Below are positions 53,994 through 63,554 of a stretch of 64,000 bases of DNA, piece by piece. Under the pieces are notes generated by a model. It was not told the DNA's origin. It saw only the letters and a program-made list of their open reading frames with translations, and did not search any database. Made by a program: the position numbers and the translations under genes. Source of the stretch: Gimesia chilikensis (GTDB taxonomy: Bacteria > Planctomycetota > Planctomycetia > Planctomycetales > Planctomycetaceae); the NCBI RefSeq assembly GCF_007744075.1, contig NZ_CP036266.1, positions 4,945,748 through 5,009,747 of the forward strand, written 5' to 3'. Position 1 is the stretch's first letter. Every line of letters begins with the position of its first letter.

Positions 53994-55160
53994 CTATTTT
54001 CTCTGCAAACGCAGGCGGGCGGTAGAGGCTCGGGCCAGGTCTGTCACTTTTTCTGCCAGGCGGGCGCCCCAGCCGATCATCGGGCGCTCTACTGCCTGAT
54101 AGGAAAGCTGGGCCACCACGAAAGTTAAGGGTACTGAAACGACAGCCAGAAGCAGACTCAACAGCAGTGGATAATTCGCAGTGATTTCCGCACTGACCAG
54201 ATGGAGCAGGCCCCAGGCGAGCCAGTACATAATGATGAAGTGATAGATGTAAAAGGAATACGAAATCTGTCCGAGTTTGTGGACCAGCGGGAAATCCAAC
54301 AGGCGACTTCCCCAGACCTTGCCGGTTCCTTCCGCCAGGATGGCGATGATCGCGGTCGCTGCCAGGGCTTCGAGCAGGACGGTAAAAAAACGTTCCTGAG
54401 GTGCAAACAGGGAACGGGCAGAGAGCAGAGCGATGACACTGACCAGAAACAGGGTGTTGCGGGCGGACGGGGCGACTGACTGTTTCAGTTTTTCGATCAG
54501 GATCGGCAGCATCAGTCCCAGGTAGAAGACGAACCCATACAGCAGATAAATAATTCCCGGTAGAATACAGGAAAGTGCCATCAGGACCAGCAGGATGACA
54601 TAATTCCCTTTCTCTGCGAGTTTTCGACTGAGCAAATAAAAAAGCGGAAAGCCAAACGACATCACCAGTTCTACTTTCAGCGTCCAGGCAATTTGATTGA
54701 GGTTTGTCTCCAGCAGGGCATAATTAGCCAGTGCGTTGTTCCAGGTGATATTCTGCTGATACCACTCCTGAAACCAAAGCGACGTATTCGGAAACCGCTG
54801 GTAAGTATGGAACCCCATGATGGAGAGTATGATCAGCGTGAGACAGACGAGATACGCGGGATAGATTCGCAAGACGCGTTTCACATAGAACGCCAGATAC
54901 GTCATCGACTGCCGAGGCTTGCGATCGAGCGACAGTCCCAGGACATAGCCACTCAGAACGAAGAACACCGTCACCGCGGCGCCCCCGTTACAGGGAATCA
55001 GCAGCAGCCTGGTAAGGAAGGCCTGGGTCCCCTGCGTTTCCCAGAGTCTGGTCGTCCAGATCATCGGATTCTGATCAACGGCGAACACGATCAGACAGTG
55101 ACTGAGCGCGACCATCAACGCAGCAATCCCGCGCAGAGATTCCAGTTGTTTAATAAACAT
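53994..55160 (-). CDS. Acyltransferase family 3 membrane protein
   Basis: The product has 388 residues. It opens with the family motif QLESLRGIAALMVALSHCL; the Arg and His of RGIAALMVALSH are the catalytic pair of the acyltransferase 3 family. About ten membrane helices follow (VTVFFVLSGYVLGLSL, YPAYLVCLTLIILSIMG, YVILLVLMALSCIL and so on). The FFVLSGYVL stretch and the SFYIYHFII motif near 320 are typical. It would transfer acyl groups, often acetyl, to a sugar or polymer across the membrane. The recipient cannot be predicted. It is upstream of nothing else on this strand within 200 bp. Confidence 0.88.
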   Translation of the reverse strand: MFIKQLESLRGIAALMVALSHCLIVFAVDQNPMIWTTRLWETQGTQAFLTRLLLIPCNGGAAVTVFFVLSGYVLGLSLDRKPRQSMTYLAFYVKRVLRIYPAYLVCLTLIILSIMGFHTYQRFPNTSLWFQEWYQQNITWNNALANYALLETNLNQIAWTLKVELVMSFGFPLFYLLSRKLAEKGNYVILLVLMALSCILPGIIYLLYGFVFYLGLMLPILIEKLKQSVAPSARNTLFLVSVIALLSARSLFAPQERFFTVLLEALAATAIIAILAEGTGKVWGSRLLDFPLVHKLGQISYSFYIYHFIIMYWLAWGLLHLVSAEITANYPLLLSLLLAVVSVPLTFVVAQLSYQAVERPMIGWGARLAEKVTDLARASTARLRLQRK

Positions 55161-55373
55161 TGGTCAAATTCGCCGGCCGTGTCTCAGATGTTCGACTTCA
55201 GAAAACTTACGCAGAGAGAGCAGGTGTTGACTCCCAGTGTAAGCTTGTTGCAGGGGGAGTTTCAAAGAGAAAAACGGTAGCGGAACTGATTTCGAACGAA
55301 GCAGCCGACATCGGTTGCTGTAAATGCATTGATGTCGGCTGACTTTGCCGGCTGATATTCCTCTTTCTCCCGG

Positions 55374-56114
55374 TTAACCGTAAGTGGGCTTCTGGGGCCA
55401 GCCAGCTGGGGAATCTTCGAATTCTTCCTGGCGACCATAGGGGGTCAGGTCCAGCAGACGAAAGGAATCGGTCAGGCTTTCACATCCCCGGGCGTAGGTC
55501 GAATAGGTGTGATAAACATCGTCGCCCACACGGAAAAAGACACTAACCCCGTGCAGTTCGCCTGAGAGGAAAAATGGTTCCGCCTCCTTTCGCTACTGCA
55601 GTTCTTTCTGGCTGCGATAGTTATATTCAGGCGGAGCAACGGTTTCGTCGAGTGTGACATGGAAATCGTAGTTGAAGTCACTTTCGAATGAAGAGACCCA
55701 GGTGCGGTCCCATCCCTGTTCGGCCTGATATTTCTGAAGTTTTTCCAATGGTGCTCGGGAAACCAGAACGAATGTCGTATCCCGTTTATTGAGCAGAGAC
55801 AAATCACCGAGACTGTTGACCAGCATGGTACACCCCTGGCAGCCCTGCTCCCAGTCCGGTGCGAACATGAAGTGATAGACGATTAACTGACGACGCCCCG
55901 CGAACAGATCGAGCAGACGAAGTTTGCCTTCAGGACCTGCAAACTGATAATCCTTTTCGAGCTTCACCATCGGCAGGCGCCGTCGTTGAGCGTTGACGCG
56001 ATCCCGGTGCCGGGTAAGTTCTTTTTCTGCTGCCAGTAATTCGAGTCGCTGTGTGAGCCATGCGTCGTGGGTAACCACATCCGGATGTGCCAGCGTCTGT
56101 TCGGTTGAGTTCAT
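55374..56114 (-). pseudogene. DUF899 thioredoxin-like protein broken by an in-frame amber codon
   Basis: The frame from 56114 to the TAA at 55374-55376 has 246 codons, the usual DUF899 length, but holds a TAG at 55595-55593 after 173 residues. Upstream are the family hallmarks [21 protein letters not shown] and [16 protein letters not shown]. Downstream, still in the same frame, come [29 protein letters not shown] and [13 protein letters not shown], the normal family C-terminus. No indel is needed. Either a recent point mutation (CAG to TAG is one change) inactivated it, the amber is read through, or it is a sequencing error. It is translationally coupled (ATGA) to the small membrane gene upstream. 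Confidence 0.8.
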
Positions 56115-56473
56115 CGCTTCTCCAGTTCAGGTTGATTGTGATACAGAAGGGTTCTCTCTGTTGTGAGCCGAGTTGCGAACACACGCCGCAACCGTATGAG
56201 AATCACTAGAATCAGAACACCAGAGCTGCCCCCAATCAGGAACAGACGCAGCCAGGAGGCCACCGTCAGCGAAAGCCCGACACCGGTCAGCCAGGTAATC
56301 CAGGCTGCCAGGCAGAGCGGGCACTTGGGCATCAGAATCAACAGGAATGCCGAAATCAGTGTCATCGAGGCCTGCCGGAACCATGCGAGACGAGACTGCG
56401 AAGGTGGATGTTCCACAGCACACGCTGACTGGCGTGAGACACTTTGGCAGCCACAGCTAACGGAGGGCTTCAT
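56111..56473 (-). CDS. Small membrane protein with a Cys-rich N-terminus
   Basis: The product has 120 residues from the ATG at 56473, with AAGGAA upstream. The N-terminus carries several cysteines ([16 protein letters not shown]), then a helix with the motif [17 protein letters not shown] near 47-63 and a second near 70-92, followed by a basic tail. The CPxC in the first helix recalls small MerC/thiol-related membrane proteins, but no family is certain. Its stop overlaps the DUF899 start (ATGA), so the two were once, or are, co-translated. A shared thiol or metal role is only inference. Confidence 0.55.
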   Translation of the reverse strand: MKPSVSCGCQSVSRQSACAVEHPPSQSRLAWFRQASMTLISAFLLILMPKCPLCLAAWITWLTGVGLSLTVASWLRLFLIGGSSGVLILVILIRLRRVFATRLTTERTLLYHNQPELEKR

Positions 56474-56590
56474 CGAATGTTCCTTGAAGACAGGGGAGAA
56501 TGGTGTTCTACCCTGTAGTCGATTGGTACGAGGGGGGATCGACAGGAACTCCGAAATAATTTTCAATTCGAACGAATTTATCAGCTCGAT

Positions 56591-57055
56591 TTAAATATCG
56601 GACGGAAAGGGCTTTAGGGCTTCCAGCGGCAGCATCTCCTGCTTTTCCGGTTCCGGATGCGCCTTGAGTACCGTCATAACGAAGGCATAGATTTCGCCGC
56701 CTGATTCCGGAGCGGCGACGCGCGGACAGGGAACCATGCAGGTCTGACCGCCGGTTTCGATCCGCAGCTTGAGTTCATCCGGGTCGGTCCAGCGTTTATC
56801 TTCTTTTCCGGGCCAGAATTTGGATTCACTGAGCATCTCTTTGAGATTCCAGTTCCCCTGTGCATCAGTGATTGTAGAGGCACACTTCCAATTGCTGAGA
56901 AGTAAAGTCACAGTCGCCCCCTGCACGGGCCGTTGCTCTGCCCCGGAAAGTAGTTGACCTTCCAACAGTAATTCGTACGCGATACTGCAGCCCGGCAGGT
57001 ACAAGACCAGAGTCAACAGTAAGATAGAACGACAGCGCCGGTAAGTCTGTTGCAT
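56591..57055 (-). CDS. Lipoprotein with a carboxypeptidase-regulatory-like domain
   Basis: The product has 154 residues from the ATG at 57055, with GAGGTGAT upstream; ATG 57061 and GTG 57064 are in frame as alternatives. The lipobox LYLPGC follows a hydrophobic stretch. The body has the regulatory-domain pattern LEGQLLSGAEQRPVQGATVTLLL followed by TITDAQGNWNLKE, a transthyretin-like beta sandwich. Its single copy is shorter than the tails of the M56 proteins but of the same fold. It is probably anchored in the envelope with a binding or stability role. Confidence 0.65.
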   Translation of the reverse strand: MQQTYRRCRSILLLTLVLYLPGCSIAYELLLEGQLLSGAEQRPVQGATVTLLLSNWKCASTITDAQGNWNLKEMLSESKFWPGKEDKRWTDPDELKLRIETGGQTCMVPCPRVAAPESGGEIYAFVMTVLKAHPEPEKQEMLPLEALKPFPSDI

Positions 57056-57349
57056 GCTCATCACCTCAGATCGACAGGACCAATTCCCGGTCTCAGTAAT
57101 AAAAGTCTCCTCAGCTCACTGATAGAGATCTGATTCAGGTGGGTTCTATTCCACTCAATTTGAGAATTTTAAGACTCAGTTTCTGAAAATGCGCCTTTGA
57201 AGAAGTTGTTTCAGTTGAAGAGTCTATTTGCCTGGGGATAGACGAAGATAAACCAGAGACCACTGAGAGAAGCAAACGCGGCGAGTATTGCATACTGGGG
57301 TTGAATGTAATCAGGAAAAATCAGCCAGGCCCCCCTCTTCTTCCTGGGA

Positions 57350-57901
57350 TTAATAACCGCGAAAGAACAGGATGTATGACCAGGCCGACAAAACGAAACA
57401 GTCCAGCAGAAAACTGATACTTACTTTTTTCTGTTGAGATGGAGTCAACGTAAGACCGGAAAAGAGAATATCCAGCAACAGGAAAAATGAATAGACCTGG
57501 ATCGGAAAAAAAATGATGCCCAGGACGGCGGCTTTAAAAGCACGATTCACCTCCTGATCCAGGTCTCGCTCAGCAGCCGATTCCTCAACGGAGTCTTGTG
57601 CATCGTCTTCCGTAGCTTCATCCTCTTCCCAGCCGTTCTCGAAGCCTTCGACGGTTTTCCAGTCTTCCTCGCTGATGGTCACTGGATCGTGTTCATCGAG
57701 TAGTTCAAAAGCGCGATCGGCGTCTTCAGAGGCCACCTGGACCTTAATCCCGCCGAGTGCATTCCCAAGATACCAGGCCATGCCGACGGCCTCTTCGTCT
57801 GAGAGATAGACCCGAATTCCCTCCGCTTCCAGCTGGTTGCGGATCAGGCTGGCTTCGGTAGGGGTGCTTGTCGTGGCGATGGTGATGAAGTCATCAGACA
57901 T
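57350..57901 (-). CDS. DUF2007-domain membrane protein
   Basis: The product has 183 residues. Residues 1-72 match the DUF2007 (putative signal-transducing) domain: FITIATTSTPTEASLIRNQLEAEGIRVYLSDEE, then GIKVQVASEDADRAFELLDEH. An acidic linker (75-118) leads to two membrane helices near 126-147 and 158-180. The domain is a small alpha-beta sandwich; its ligand is unknown. It may sense from the cytoplasmic face with the helices as anchor. The exported concanavalin-fold gene lies 22 bp upstream on the same strand, so the two may form an operon. Confidence 0.82.
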   Translation of the reverse strand: MSDDFITIATTSTPTEASLIRNQLEAEGIRVYLSDEEAVGMAWYLGNALGGIKVQVASEDADRAFELLDEHDPVTISEEDWKTVEGFENGWEEDEATEDDAQDSVEESAAERDLDQEVNRAFKAAVLGIIFFPIQVYSFFLLLDILFSGLTLTPSQQKKVSISFLLDCFVLSAWSYILFFRGY

Positions 57902-57922
57902 GCCCTCTCCTCTCGTGGAAGA

Positions 57923-58624
57923 TTAAGGTACGCGGACTTTGACATTGTCATAATGGATCGACTGTTTGGGGGTGACCAGGCCGATCATGTCTTTGGTGGG
58001 ATGGGCAATGCCTGGGGAACGGAGGGAGCCAATCAGCTTGCCGTCGATGAAAGCCTGCATCTGGTCCCCTTTGATGCGGACAGTGACGGTGTACCACTCG
58101 CCTTTTTTCAGTTTGACCGGGAAGATGGCCTGGGACCGTTCCAGGATCTCCTGTTCGGCTTCGGTCAGTTTTTCTTTATTCTGACGTTTCTTGAAGATCT
58201 CATTATTGAAGACGCCGGTCTTGCCGTCACGGAGTGTGACTTTCGTGGGCGAAACCACTACGCGGCAGAGATGGCCTGCGTGTGAGCCTTTGAATTTGTG
58301 CTGATTGAAGGTCAGGTTCGTGTAGGGTGAACCCTCGAACTTGAGATCGACGGTGAGTTCGACATCGCTGTAAGGTTCAGTCTTCAACTGATGGACGGCT
58401 GCGTGTCCACCCCCTTCGAGTTCGACTCCCTGCAGCACGCCGTCTTTGACGACAGAGGAGCCTTTATAGAGTCGCCACTGCTTGCCGAGTTCGGATTCGG
58501 AGAAATCGTCTGAGGCCAGGGTCTGCTGATAATGGTCTCCAGAAATGGCTTCCGGTGCTCCCGCGAAGACCGATACCGGTGCCAGCAGACAGGCCAGAGT
58601 GAGCAGATAAGATTGAGCGGACAT
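57923..58624 (-). CDS. Exported concanavalin-fold (DUF1080/LamG-like) protein
   Basis: The product has 233 residues from the ATG at 58624, with AGGTGCTC upstream. A signal peptide spans 3-20 (FAGA). The rest has the DUF1080/LamG pattern: DDFSESELGKQWRLYKGSSVVKDGVLQGVELEGG, VELTVDLKFEGSP, KKGEWYTVTVRIKGDQMQAFIDGKLIGSL and HYDNVKVRVP. A coiled-coil insert lies near 146-166. Such domains occur in sugar-binding and 3-keto-disaccharide hydrolase proteins; catalytic residues of the latter could not be recognised. It is probably a secreted carbohydrate-binding protein. Confidence 0.75.
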   Translation of the reverse strand: MSAQSYLLTLACLLAPVSVFAGAPEAISGDHYQQTLASDDFSESELGKQWRLYKGSSVVKDGVLQGVELEGGGHAAVHQLKTEPYSDVELTVDLKFEGSPYTNLTFNQHKFKGSHAGHLCRVVVSPTKVTLRDGKTGVFNNEIFKKRQNKEKLTEAEQEILERSQAIFPVKLKKGEWYTVTVRIKGDQMQAFIDGKLIGSLRSPGIAHPTKDMIGLVTPKQSIHYDNVKVRVP

Positions 58625-58780
58625 AATGAGCACCTTTAGGCTAAGCAGAAATGGGATGGATCAGGAAGCCTGCCCTGGTTTTCGAAAAACAGAGCAGTGT
58701 TCCGGGAATCCAATGTACTCACCCGTTTCTGGTGCGTCAATTTAATTGTGCGCAACGCGGGTATCCAGCGGGAGACGCTG

Positions 58781-59206
58781 TTACTTCGAAGTGAGCGGGA
58801 AATCGATCTGATTGCTGCCCGATTTGACATCGGCTGTGAGCGTGGTCTGGGTATGATATTTTGCCGGCAGCAGTTCGGCACGTGCCTTCCTGTCTTTACC
58901 TTCGCCAGTCTCGTCCGAATAGGCATCCATGGCGGAAGTAATCACGACCTTGTGAGCACCAATCAAGGCCCCGGTGCTGGTGCCCGTGTAAGACAAAGAG
59001 TAATTTCCTGCACTGTCGGTTTCTGCGACCGAGGGACGACCTTTTTCAGGCTGAAATGTGATCTGCGCATATTCCAGTGGCTCTCCGTCGAGAGTCACGA
59101 CTCCTGAAACCTGGCCCAGTTGGGGACCGTCACTGCCGCTGCAGGCACACATTCCACAGGCGATGATCAGGACGCTGAAGATTTTTCCGAGACGATAAAC
59201 GAACAT
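58781..59206 (-). CDS. Transthyretin-like lipoprotein
   Basis: The product has 141 residues from the ATG at 59206. A lipobox-like GMCAC follows the hydrophobic N-terminus. The body has [22 protein letters not shown] and [28 protein letters not shown], the carboxypeptidase-regulatory pattern of the small lipoproteins that accompany DUF1559 genes in planctomycetes. The DUF1559 gene at 59330 is upstream on the same strand after a 123-bp gap, matching this known pairing. A role in the envelope or in exported fibre assembly is only inferred. Confidence 0.75.
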   Translation of the reverse strand: MFVYRLGKIFSVLIIACGMCACSGSDGPQLGQVSGVVTLDGEPLEYAQITFQPEKGRPSVAETDSAGNYSLSYTGTSTGALIGAHKVVITSAMDAYSDETGEGKDRKARAELLPAKYHTQTTLTADVKSGSNQIDFPLTSK

Positions 59207-59329
59207 GTGATAGAACCTTGATGAATCTGAATGAAAAGGTGGCGGGTTCGTCAGCGCGGGGAGCACTGCGAAACGAAAGCGACCGCGGAGCGATAGGCTC
59301 CCGGCCGCTTGAGAAAACAGTGGTGCGGA

Positions 59330-60340
59330 TTAATATTCGCCGAGAATGGCGCCATCCGAAATCGAAGAGAGACGTTCGAGTGTGCTGTCGACGACGCCCC
59401 CGTTGGTGATGTTCGTATCGATGTTTTCGCTGATGAAGCGAACTGCACCATCGCCCATCAGGAACTGAGCTCCGCCCACGTGCCGGCTGCTGTATCCGCC
59501 ATTGGCCTGATCGGTTGAGGAGATCGGATTGATTCCGAAATGCGTGGTGCCGGTAATGCTGAGCAGCCCCTGGTTCGCAGCGGTGTTTCCGGAGCAGTTG
59601 GTACACGTGGGCCCCAGTCCAAGATTATCGCGGACGGCGAACAGCATGCCCGCATACATGGGATTGCCTGGAATCTGGTAGGCCCGCTCGCCGGCCAGGA
59701 TTGTGTTGCTCAAGCCGTCGGTCACATCGCGGAAGCGACAATTGCTGTTACCCCAGAAGGCACCGGTGCCTCCCGTGGTGCCATCGAGATAGTTGGTTGC
59801 CCGGGTCGCACGGTGATAGGCATTGTTGTTCGAGACAACATAATTAGTGACCGAGACACCAACGTTGGATGTCCGGCTGCCTGAAACAAAATAATCGATT
59901 GTGTAGCCGGCTTCCTTATGCGTTGCCGGTCCGGTATCGGAAGGACAGCGAAATACGGGGTAAGTCTGTTGCATGGCCTGAATGTTGTTGCCGAAAGCGT
60001 AACTGGCCGGTGTGTTTCCCACCTGGAACGCATTGTAGACCGAAGTTAATTCAATATGGGGGGCGATAAACGCGGACCAGGTCCAGTGGCCTTCATCATC
60101 TCCCACATTGGGATCGCGCACATAGGCGGGCGGTAACATCTGGAACGTGGAATGGTAGTTGTGCAGTGCGAGACCGAGCTGCTTCAGATTATTTTTACAG
60201 GTACTGCGGCGGGCCGCTTCTCGAGCCTGTTGTACAGCCGGCAGCAGGAGAGCTATCAGAATAGCGATGATGGCAATGACCACCAGCAGTTCGATCAAGG
60301 TAAAACCTCGATGTGATCGCGAGCGTCTTGGAATACTCAT
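59330..60340 (-). CDS. DUF1559-family prepilin-like protein
   Basis: The product has 336 residues. The N-terminus is a class III/type IV prepilin signal, [29 protein letters not shown]: the cleavage Gly precedes the Phe, with Glu at +5. After the long helix comes the DUF1559 domain (SGBP-like) and the terminal H-x9-DG motif [12 protein letters not shown] near 303-314. Members are abundant in planctomycetes, where they are thought to form pseudopilus-like structures in the envelope. Cysteines near 262-266 (CTNCSG) may form a disulfide. It is upstream of, and probably co-transcribed with, the transthyretin-like lipoprotein. Confidence 0.92.
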   Translation of the reverse strand: MSIPRRSRSHRGFTLIELLVVIAIIAILIALLLPAVQQAREAARRSTCKNNLKQLGLALHNYHSTFQMLPPAYVRDPNVGDDEGHWTWSAFIAPHIELTSVYNAFQVGNTPASYAFGNNIQAMQQTYPVFRCPSDTGPATHKEAGYTIDYFVSGSRTSNVGVSVTNYVVSNNNAYHRATRATNYLDGTTGGTGAFWGNSNCRFRDVTDGLSNTILAGERAYQIPGNPMYAGMLFAVRDNLGLGPTCTNCSGNTAANQGLLSITGTTHFGINPISSTDQANGGYSSRHVGGAQFLMGDGAVRFISENIDTNITNGGVVDSTLERLSSISDGAILGEY

Positions 60341-60800
60341 GAATCAGTCTTTCATTCAACGTAACCAGAAATAAATCGGAACAATACGATAAGTACGCAG
60401 CGGGAAAATAACTCGACAGCCAGGAAAGGCGAACGACGCTGGACCGCAGGTCCACGCATCAAGAATGAGCAACCGCCAGAAATCACACTTCCGGGTGATT
60501 TCGCCTGTGTCAAATCACAAATGAACACATCCCACTAAGAGCATTCGTATGTAAAGGCGGACACTTACCGATGAAAAAAGAAGTTTCCATCAATTTCCTT
60601 TAATTTGTTCTTCATTCTACTCGTAACCTATTATTAATAGTCCACTTAGAGCCATAAACACAATTAGATGGAAATGATGCATTTCTTAACGAGGTTACGA
60701 AATGTCGCGGGTTGTAAGCCTGCCTGGTGCAGTCTTTCCCTGGAGTGCTTTGGAGAAGAACAAGCGACCATTTTCCCTCCGGGGTGAGTCATCAGGACAA
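60341..60800. other. Intergenic region, no gene recognised
   Basis: This 460-bp gap lies between the LRR gene end and the DUF1559 start. It holds a weak TTGACA (60513-60508, minus strand) without a good -10. A plus-strand frame at 60702-60896 runs 96 bp into the LRR gene on the opposite strand and is not called. No repeat or RNA is recognised. Confidence 0.35.
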
Positions 60801-61976
60801 CTACTTGTTCAAAGTTCGATAGATGCTGCGAATGGCGGAGATATCTTCGTCGATCTGGGGCAGGTCAGAATGTTGCCTGCGGTTACGTTCGAGTAACTCG
60901 TGAAGCCGGTTTCGTATTGGTGCAGAATTTCCTTTTCCTATTTTAAGCTCGACGAGTTCGTTATTTCGTTCCAGGGCTGCGAGGAGCAAGACTGCCCCTC
61001 GATCGCTGATGCGATTGCGCGTCAGGTTTACGCTCTTCAACTTTCGATTGTTTCGGATCAGACGAGCAATTTCTGCTGCCCCCGCATCCCCCAGACGATT
61101 GGAGTCTTCTCCCAGAACTCTGGTGGAACGATCATATCCCAAATCGAGTTCAACCAGGTTCGGATGAGATTCCAAAGCCGAGGCGAGAGCAGCTGCTCCC
61201 TCCGGTCCGATTCGATTACTGGCCAGGCTCAGCGAATTAAGTCCCTGATTGGAGCGAAGCCCTTGTGCCAGAACCAAGGCTCCCTCATCTCCGAAACGAT
61301 TGACGCTCAAATAGAGACCGCGCAGTCTTTGATTCTGCTGTAACAGATCAGCCAGTACATCGGCATCTCGCGCACTGATTTCATTTCCGCCCAGATAGAG
61401 CAAGCTGATAGATGTGTCGATGGTGGCGAGTGTTCTGACAATCAGCCGTACCCCTTCGCTTCCCAGCTTTGTGTGCACCAGATCTAATGTTCGCAGTTTC
61501 TGATTGTGCTTGAGCATCTCTGTAATCTGGCGAGCCCCCTCAACACCAATCGGATTTCGTTTTAACCAGAGTGCCCTGACTGAGGAGCTTTCTGCGATTG
61601 CCTGTGCGAGTTCGGTTGCCCCCAATTCATCGATTCGATTACATCCCAGATAAATTGTCTGGAGTGATTCGTTTTCCCGGATCAGTCTTGCCAGAGCCTG
61701 CGCACCTGTATTTCCCATGCCGTTGGCGCCCATGAGCAGGTGCCGCGTATGTAAATTCAACTTGACTGCATCAGCTACCAGGGTTGTCCCTTCAGGACCG
61801 ATGCACTGTTTACAGAGATCGACACGACCATCAGGTAGATGGCTGCCACGCGTGAAGACAATTTGCTCGGTGACCGGTACGTTCGAACGTAAGTGTTCGA
61901 CAATCGGCAGGATTTCTGCCGGATCGCAGGGAGAGAATTCATTTCCAACGGGGCAATATACGATTTGTTCTTTCAT
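60801..61976 (-). CDS. Ribonuclease-inhibitor-type leucine-rich repeat protein
   Basis: The product has 391 residues. AGAGGA precedes the ATG. An N-terminal cap of about 70 residues (with CPVGN and LCKQC) is followed by about ten 28-29-residue repeats of the RI type, pattern L..L.L..N.IG..GA..LA..L..N..L, for example LQTIYLGCNRIDELGATELAQAI and LNSLSLASNRIGPEGAAALASAL. This horseshoe binds proteins or nucleic-acid-bound proteins. No signal peptide is present, so it is cytosolic. It is 15 bp downstream of the SDR gene on the same strand, hence one operon that lies below two tRNA-like sequences. Confidence 0.85.
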   Translation of the reverse strand: MKEQIVYCPVGNEFSPCDPAEILPIVEHLRSNVPVTEQIVFTRGSHLPDGRVDLCKQCIGPEGTTLVADAVKLNLHTRHLLMGANGMGNTGAQALARLIRENESLQTIYLGCNRIDELGATELAQAIAESSSVRALWLKRNPIGVEGARQITEMLKHNQKLRTLDLVHTKLGSEGVRLIVRTLATIDTSISLLYLGGNEISARDADVLADLLQQNQRLRGLYLSVNRFGDEGALVLAQGLRSNQGLNSLSLASNRIGPEGAAALASALESHPNLVELDLGYDRSTRVLGEDSNRLGDAGAAEIARLIRNNRKLKSVNLTRNRISDRGAVLLLAALERNNELVELKIGKGNSAPIRNRLHELLERNRRQHSDLPQIDEDISAIRSIYRTLNK

Positions 61977-61991
61977 GCAATCCTCTGTTCT

Positions 61992-63479
61992 TTACCAGCT
62001 TGTTTCCCGATAATCTTTGAGAAACTTGCCGAACAGATATTGTTTCTCATTGATGCCAACGAACACAGGATCACAAACACGGGCAGCACCATCAATTTCA
62101 TCAAGCGGTGGTTGAAAACCATCCTGCTGCATCCGTACCGTTTTCTGATGGGGATACTCGTTTGTGACCCAGCCAGTATCCACACTCGTCATATAGATGC
62201 CTCGCTCAGCGAAGCGTTCGCCACTGGTACGGGTCACCATATTCATTCCCGCTTTAGCCATGTTGGTATGCGGGTGAAATCCGGTTTTGGAATCCGTATT
62301 CAGTTGCCCTTCCATCGCAGAAACATTGACGATGTAGCGATCTGTGTGCGGGCTGTTTAGCAGCAGAGGCTCCATTTTCTGAATCAACAGAAAGGGGACC
62401 AGCGAGTTAACGGCATGCACTTCGAGCAATTCGGTTAAAGAAACATCGCTGAGTTCCTGGATCCAGCTGTTTTTCTCGCGCAGGTCGACCTGCTGACTGT
62501 CTGAGTCAAGAAGTCCGGGCGGAAAGACGCCTTCCTCGTTATCAGCATCTTCGGTTTGAACTTTTGTCTGCGAAAGTAGCGAAGCAAAAGCAGGACCATG
62601 CGTGAGATTATTTAAGTGATGCGACGTGGTCAGTCGTAACAGGGAGTCCGTAGTTCGATAGACTAAGCTCCGTGCTGCCTTTTCCAATCGTTGAGGCTCT
62701 GATTCCAGCTCCCATAAATGTTGAAAGTAGGCGGCAGGGCGCCTGATAGTCTGGGAGGCGTTATTGATCAGGAGATCCAGATGAGAACAATTCGCCTGTA
62801 AGTCTTCACAAAGCTGATTGACACTTGCGAGACTGCGAAAATCACTGCCCAGGATCTGTAAACGATCATACCAATCTGCGAAATCCGTTTCAGCAGCATA
62901 GCGACGTGCTGTATCGCACGGAAACCGACTCGTCACCCAGACGCGTGCTCCAGAGCGTAACAGTTTCAAGGCAATCTGGAAGCCAATCTTGACGCGTCCG
63001 CCGGTCACCACAGCTGTCCGCCCCGTAAGATCAGCGGTCTGTAAACGTTTCCGATAGTTCTCCTGCCCGCAGGATTCGCACATCAGATCATAAAATGAGT
63101 GCAGCTTTTGGTACGACTTCTTACAGATATAACAGCGGCGAGAGTGAAACAATGCCGTTTCTGCAACGCTGTCTTGAACAGGATCATCATGGTGCAGATA
63201 GCGGCCGTCGTTTTTCTGAGCGCGTTTAGACCGGATTCCGGATGTTTCGATCAGCCGCCTGTCACGTTTTCGGCCGGCCTGCTTCTGAGTCGCTTTCACA
63301 CGTTTCACAAGCAAGGCAGCCTGTTTCCAGACAGCCTCCTCTGGTGTAGCAGCGTTAAGACAAATGTCTGGTTGCTGTGCGAGTCGCTGTAACACTCGGG
63401 CACAGCGCGTCAGGTCTGAATCACTCAACTGATGCAGGAGTGAGTCTTCATTTTCAGTAGTCTGGTTCTGATCTCTCAT
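61992..63479 (-). CDS. SDR-fold protein with N-terminal Cys4 element and altered active site
   Basis: The product has 495 residues. Residues 1-110 are helical and basic. A probable zinc element is C116-YI-C119 ... C134-ES-C137. The SDR Rossmann part begins at TGGRVKIG (159-166), with NNAS at 239-242, N358 and S387 (VSAMEG). The position of the catalytic Tyr holds Thr: HTNMAK gives T405 and K409, not the canonical Tyr-x3-Lys. A large insert (about 245-345) separates NNAS from the later helices. Known oxidoreductase chemistry is therefore doubtful, and the fold may be an NAD(P)-binding sensor (inference). The first gene of the operon with the LRR protein; GTGAGAG precedes the ATG. Confidence 0.82.
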   Translation of the reverse strand: MRDQNQTTENEDSLLHQLSDSDLTRCARVLQRLAQQPDICLNAATPEEAVWKQAALLVKRVKATQKQAGRKRDRRLIETSGIRSKRAQKNDGRYLHHDDPVQDSVAETALFHSRRCYICKKSYQKLHSFYDLMCESCGQENYRKRLQTADLTGRTAVVTGGRVKIGFQIALKLLRSGARVWVTSRFPCDTARRYAAETDFADWYDRLQILGSDFRSLASVNQLCEDLQANCSHLDLLINNASQTIRRPAAYFQHLWELESEPQRLEKAARSLVYRTTDSLLRLTTSHHLNNLTHGPAFASLLSQTKVQTEDADNEEGVFPPGLLDSDSQQVDLREKNSWIQELSDVSLTELLEVHAVNSLVPFLLIQKMEPLLLNSPHTDRYIVNVSAMEGQLNTDSKTGFHPHTNMAKAGMNMVTRTSGERFAERGIYMTSVDTGWVTNEYPHQKTVRMQQDGFQPPLDEIDGAARVCDPVFVGINEKQYLFGKFLKDYRETSW

Positions 63480-63554
63480 TTAACAGACTCTCACTAGCTT
63501 ATTCCGTGAACGATAGCAGATCTTCGTTGACGGAGCAGGTTAGAAGATTAAGGT

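Noticed and set aside
55472..55807. 111-codon minus-strand frame overlapping the DUF899 region
   Set aside because: Different frame from DUF899; the family C-terminus is found in the DUF899 frame itself after the amber codon, so no frameshift is needed.
60702..60896. 64-codon plus-strand frame with a fair ribosome site
   Set aside because: Runs 96 bp into the LRR gene on the other strand and shows no recognisable motif.
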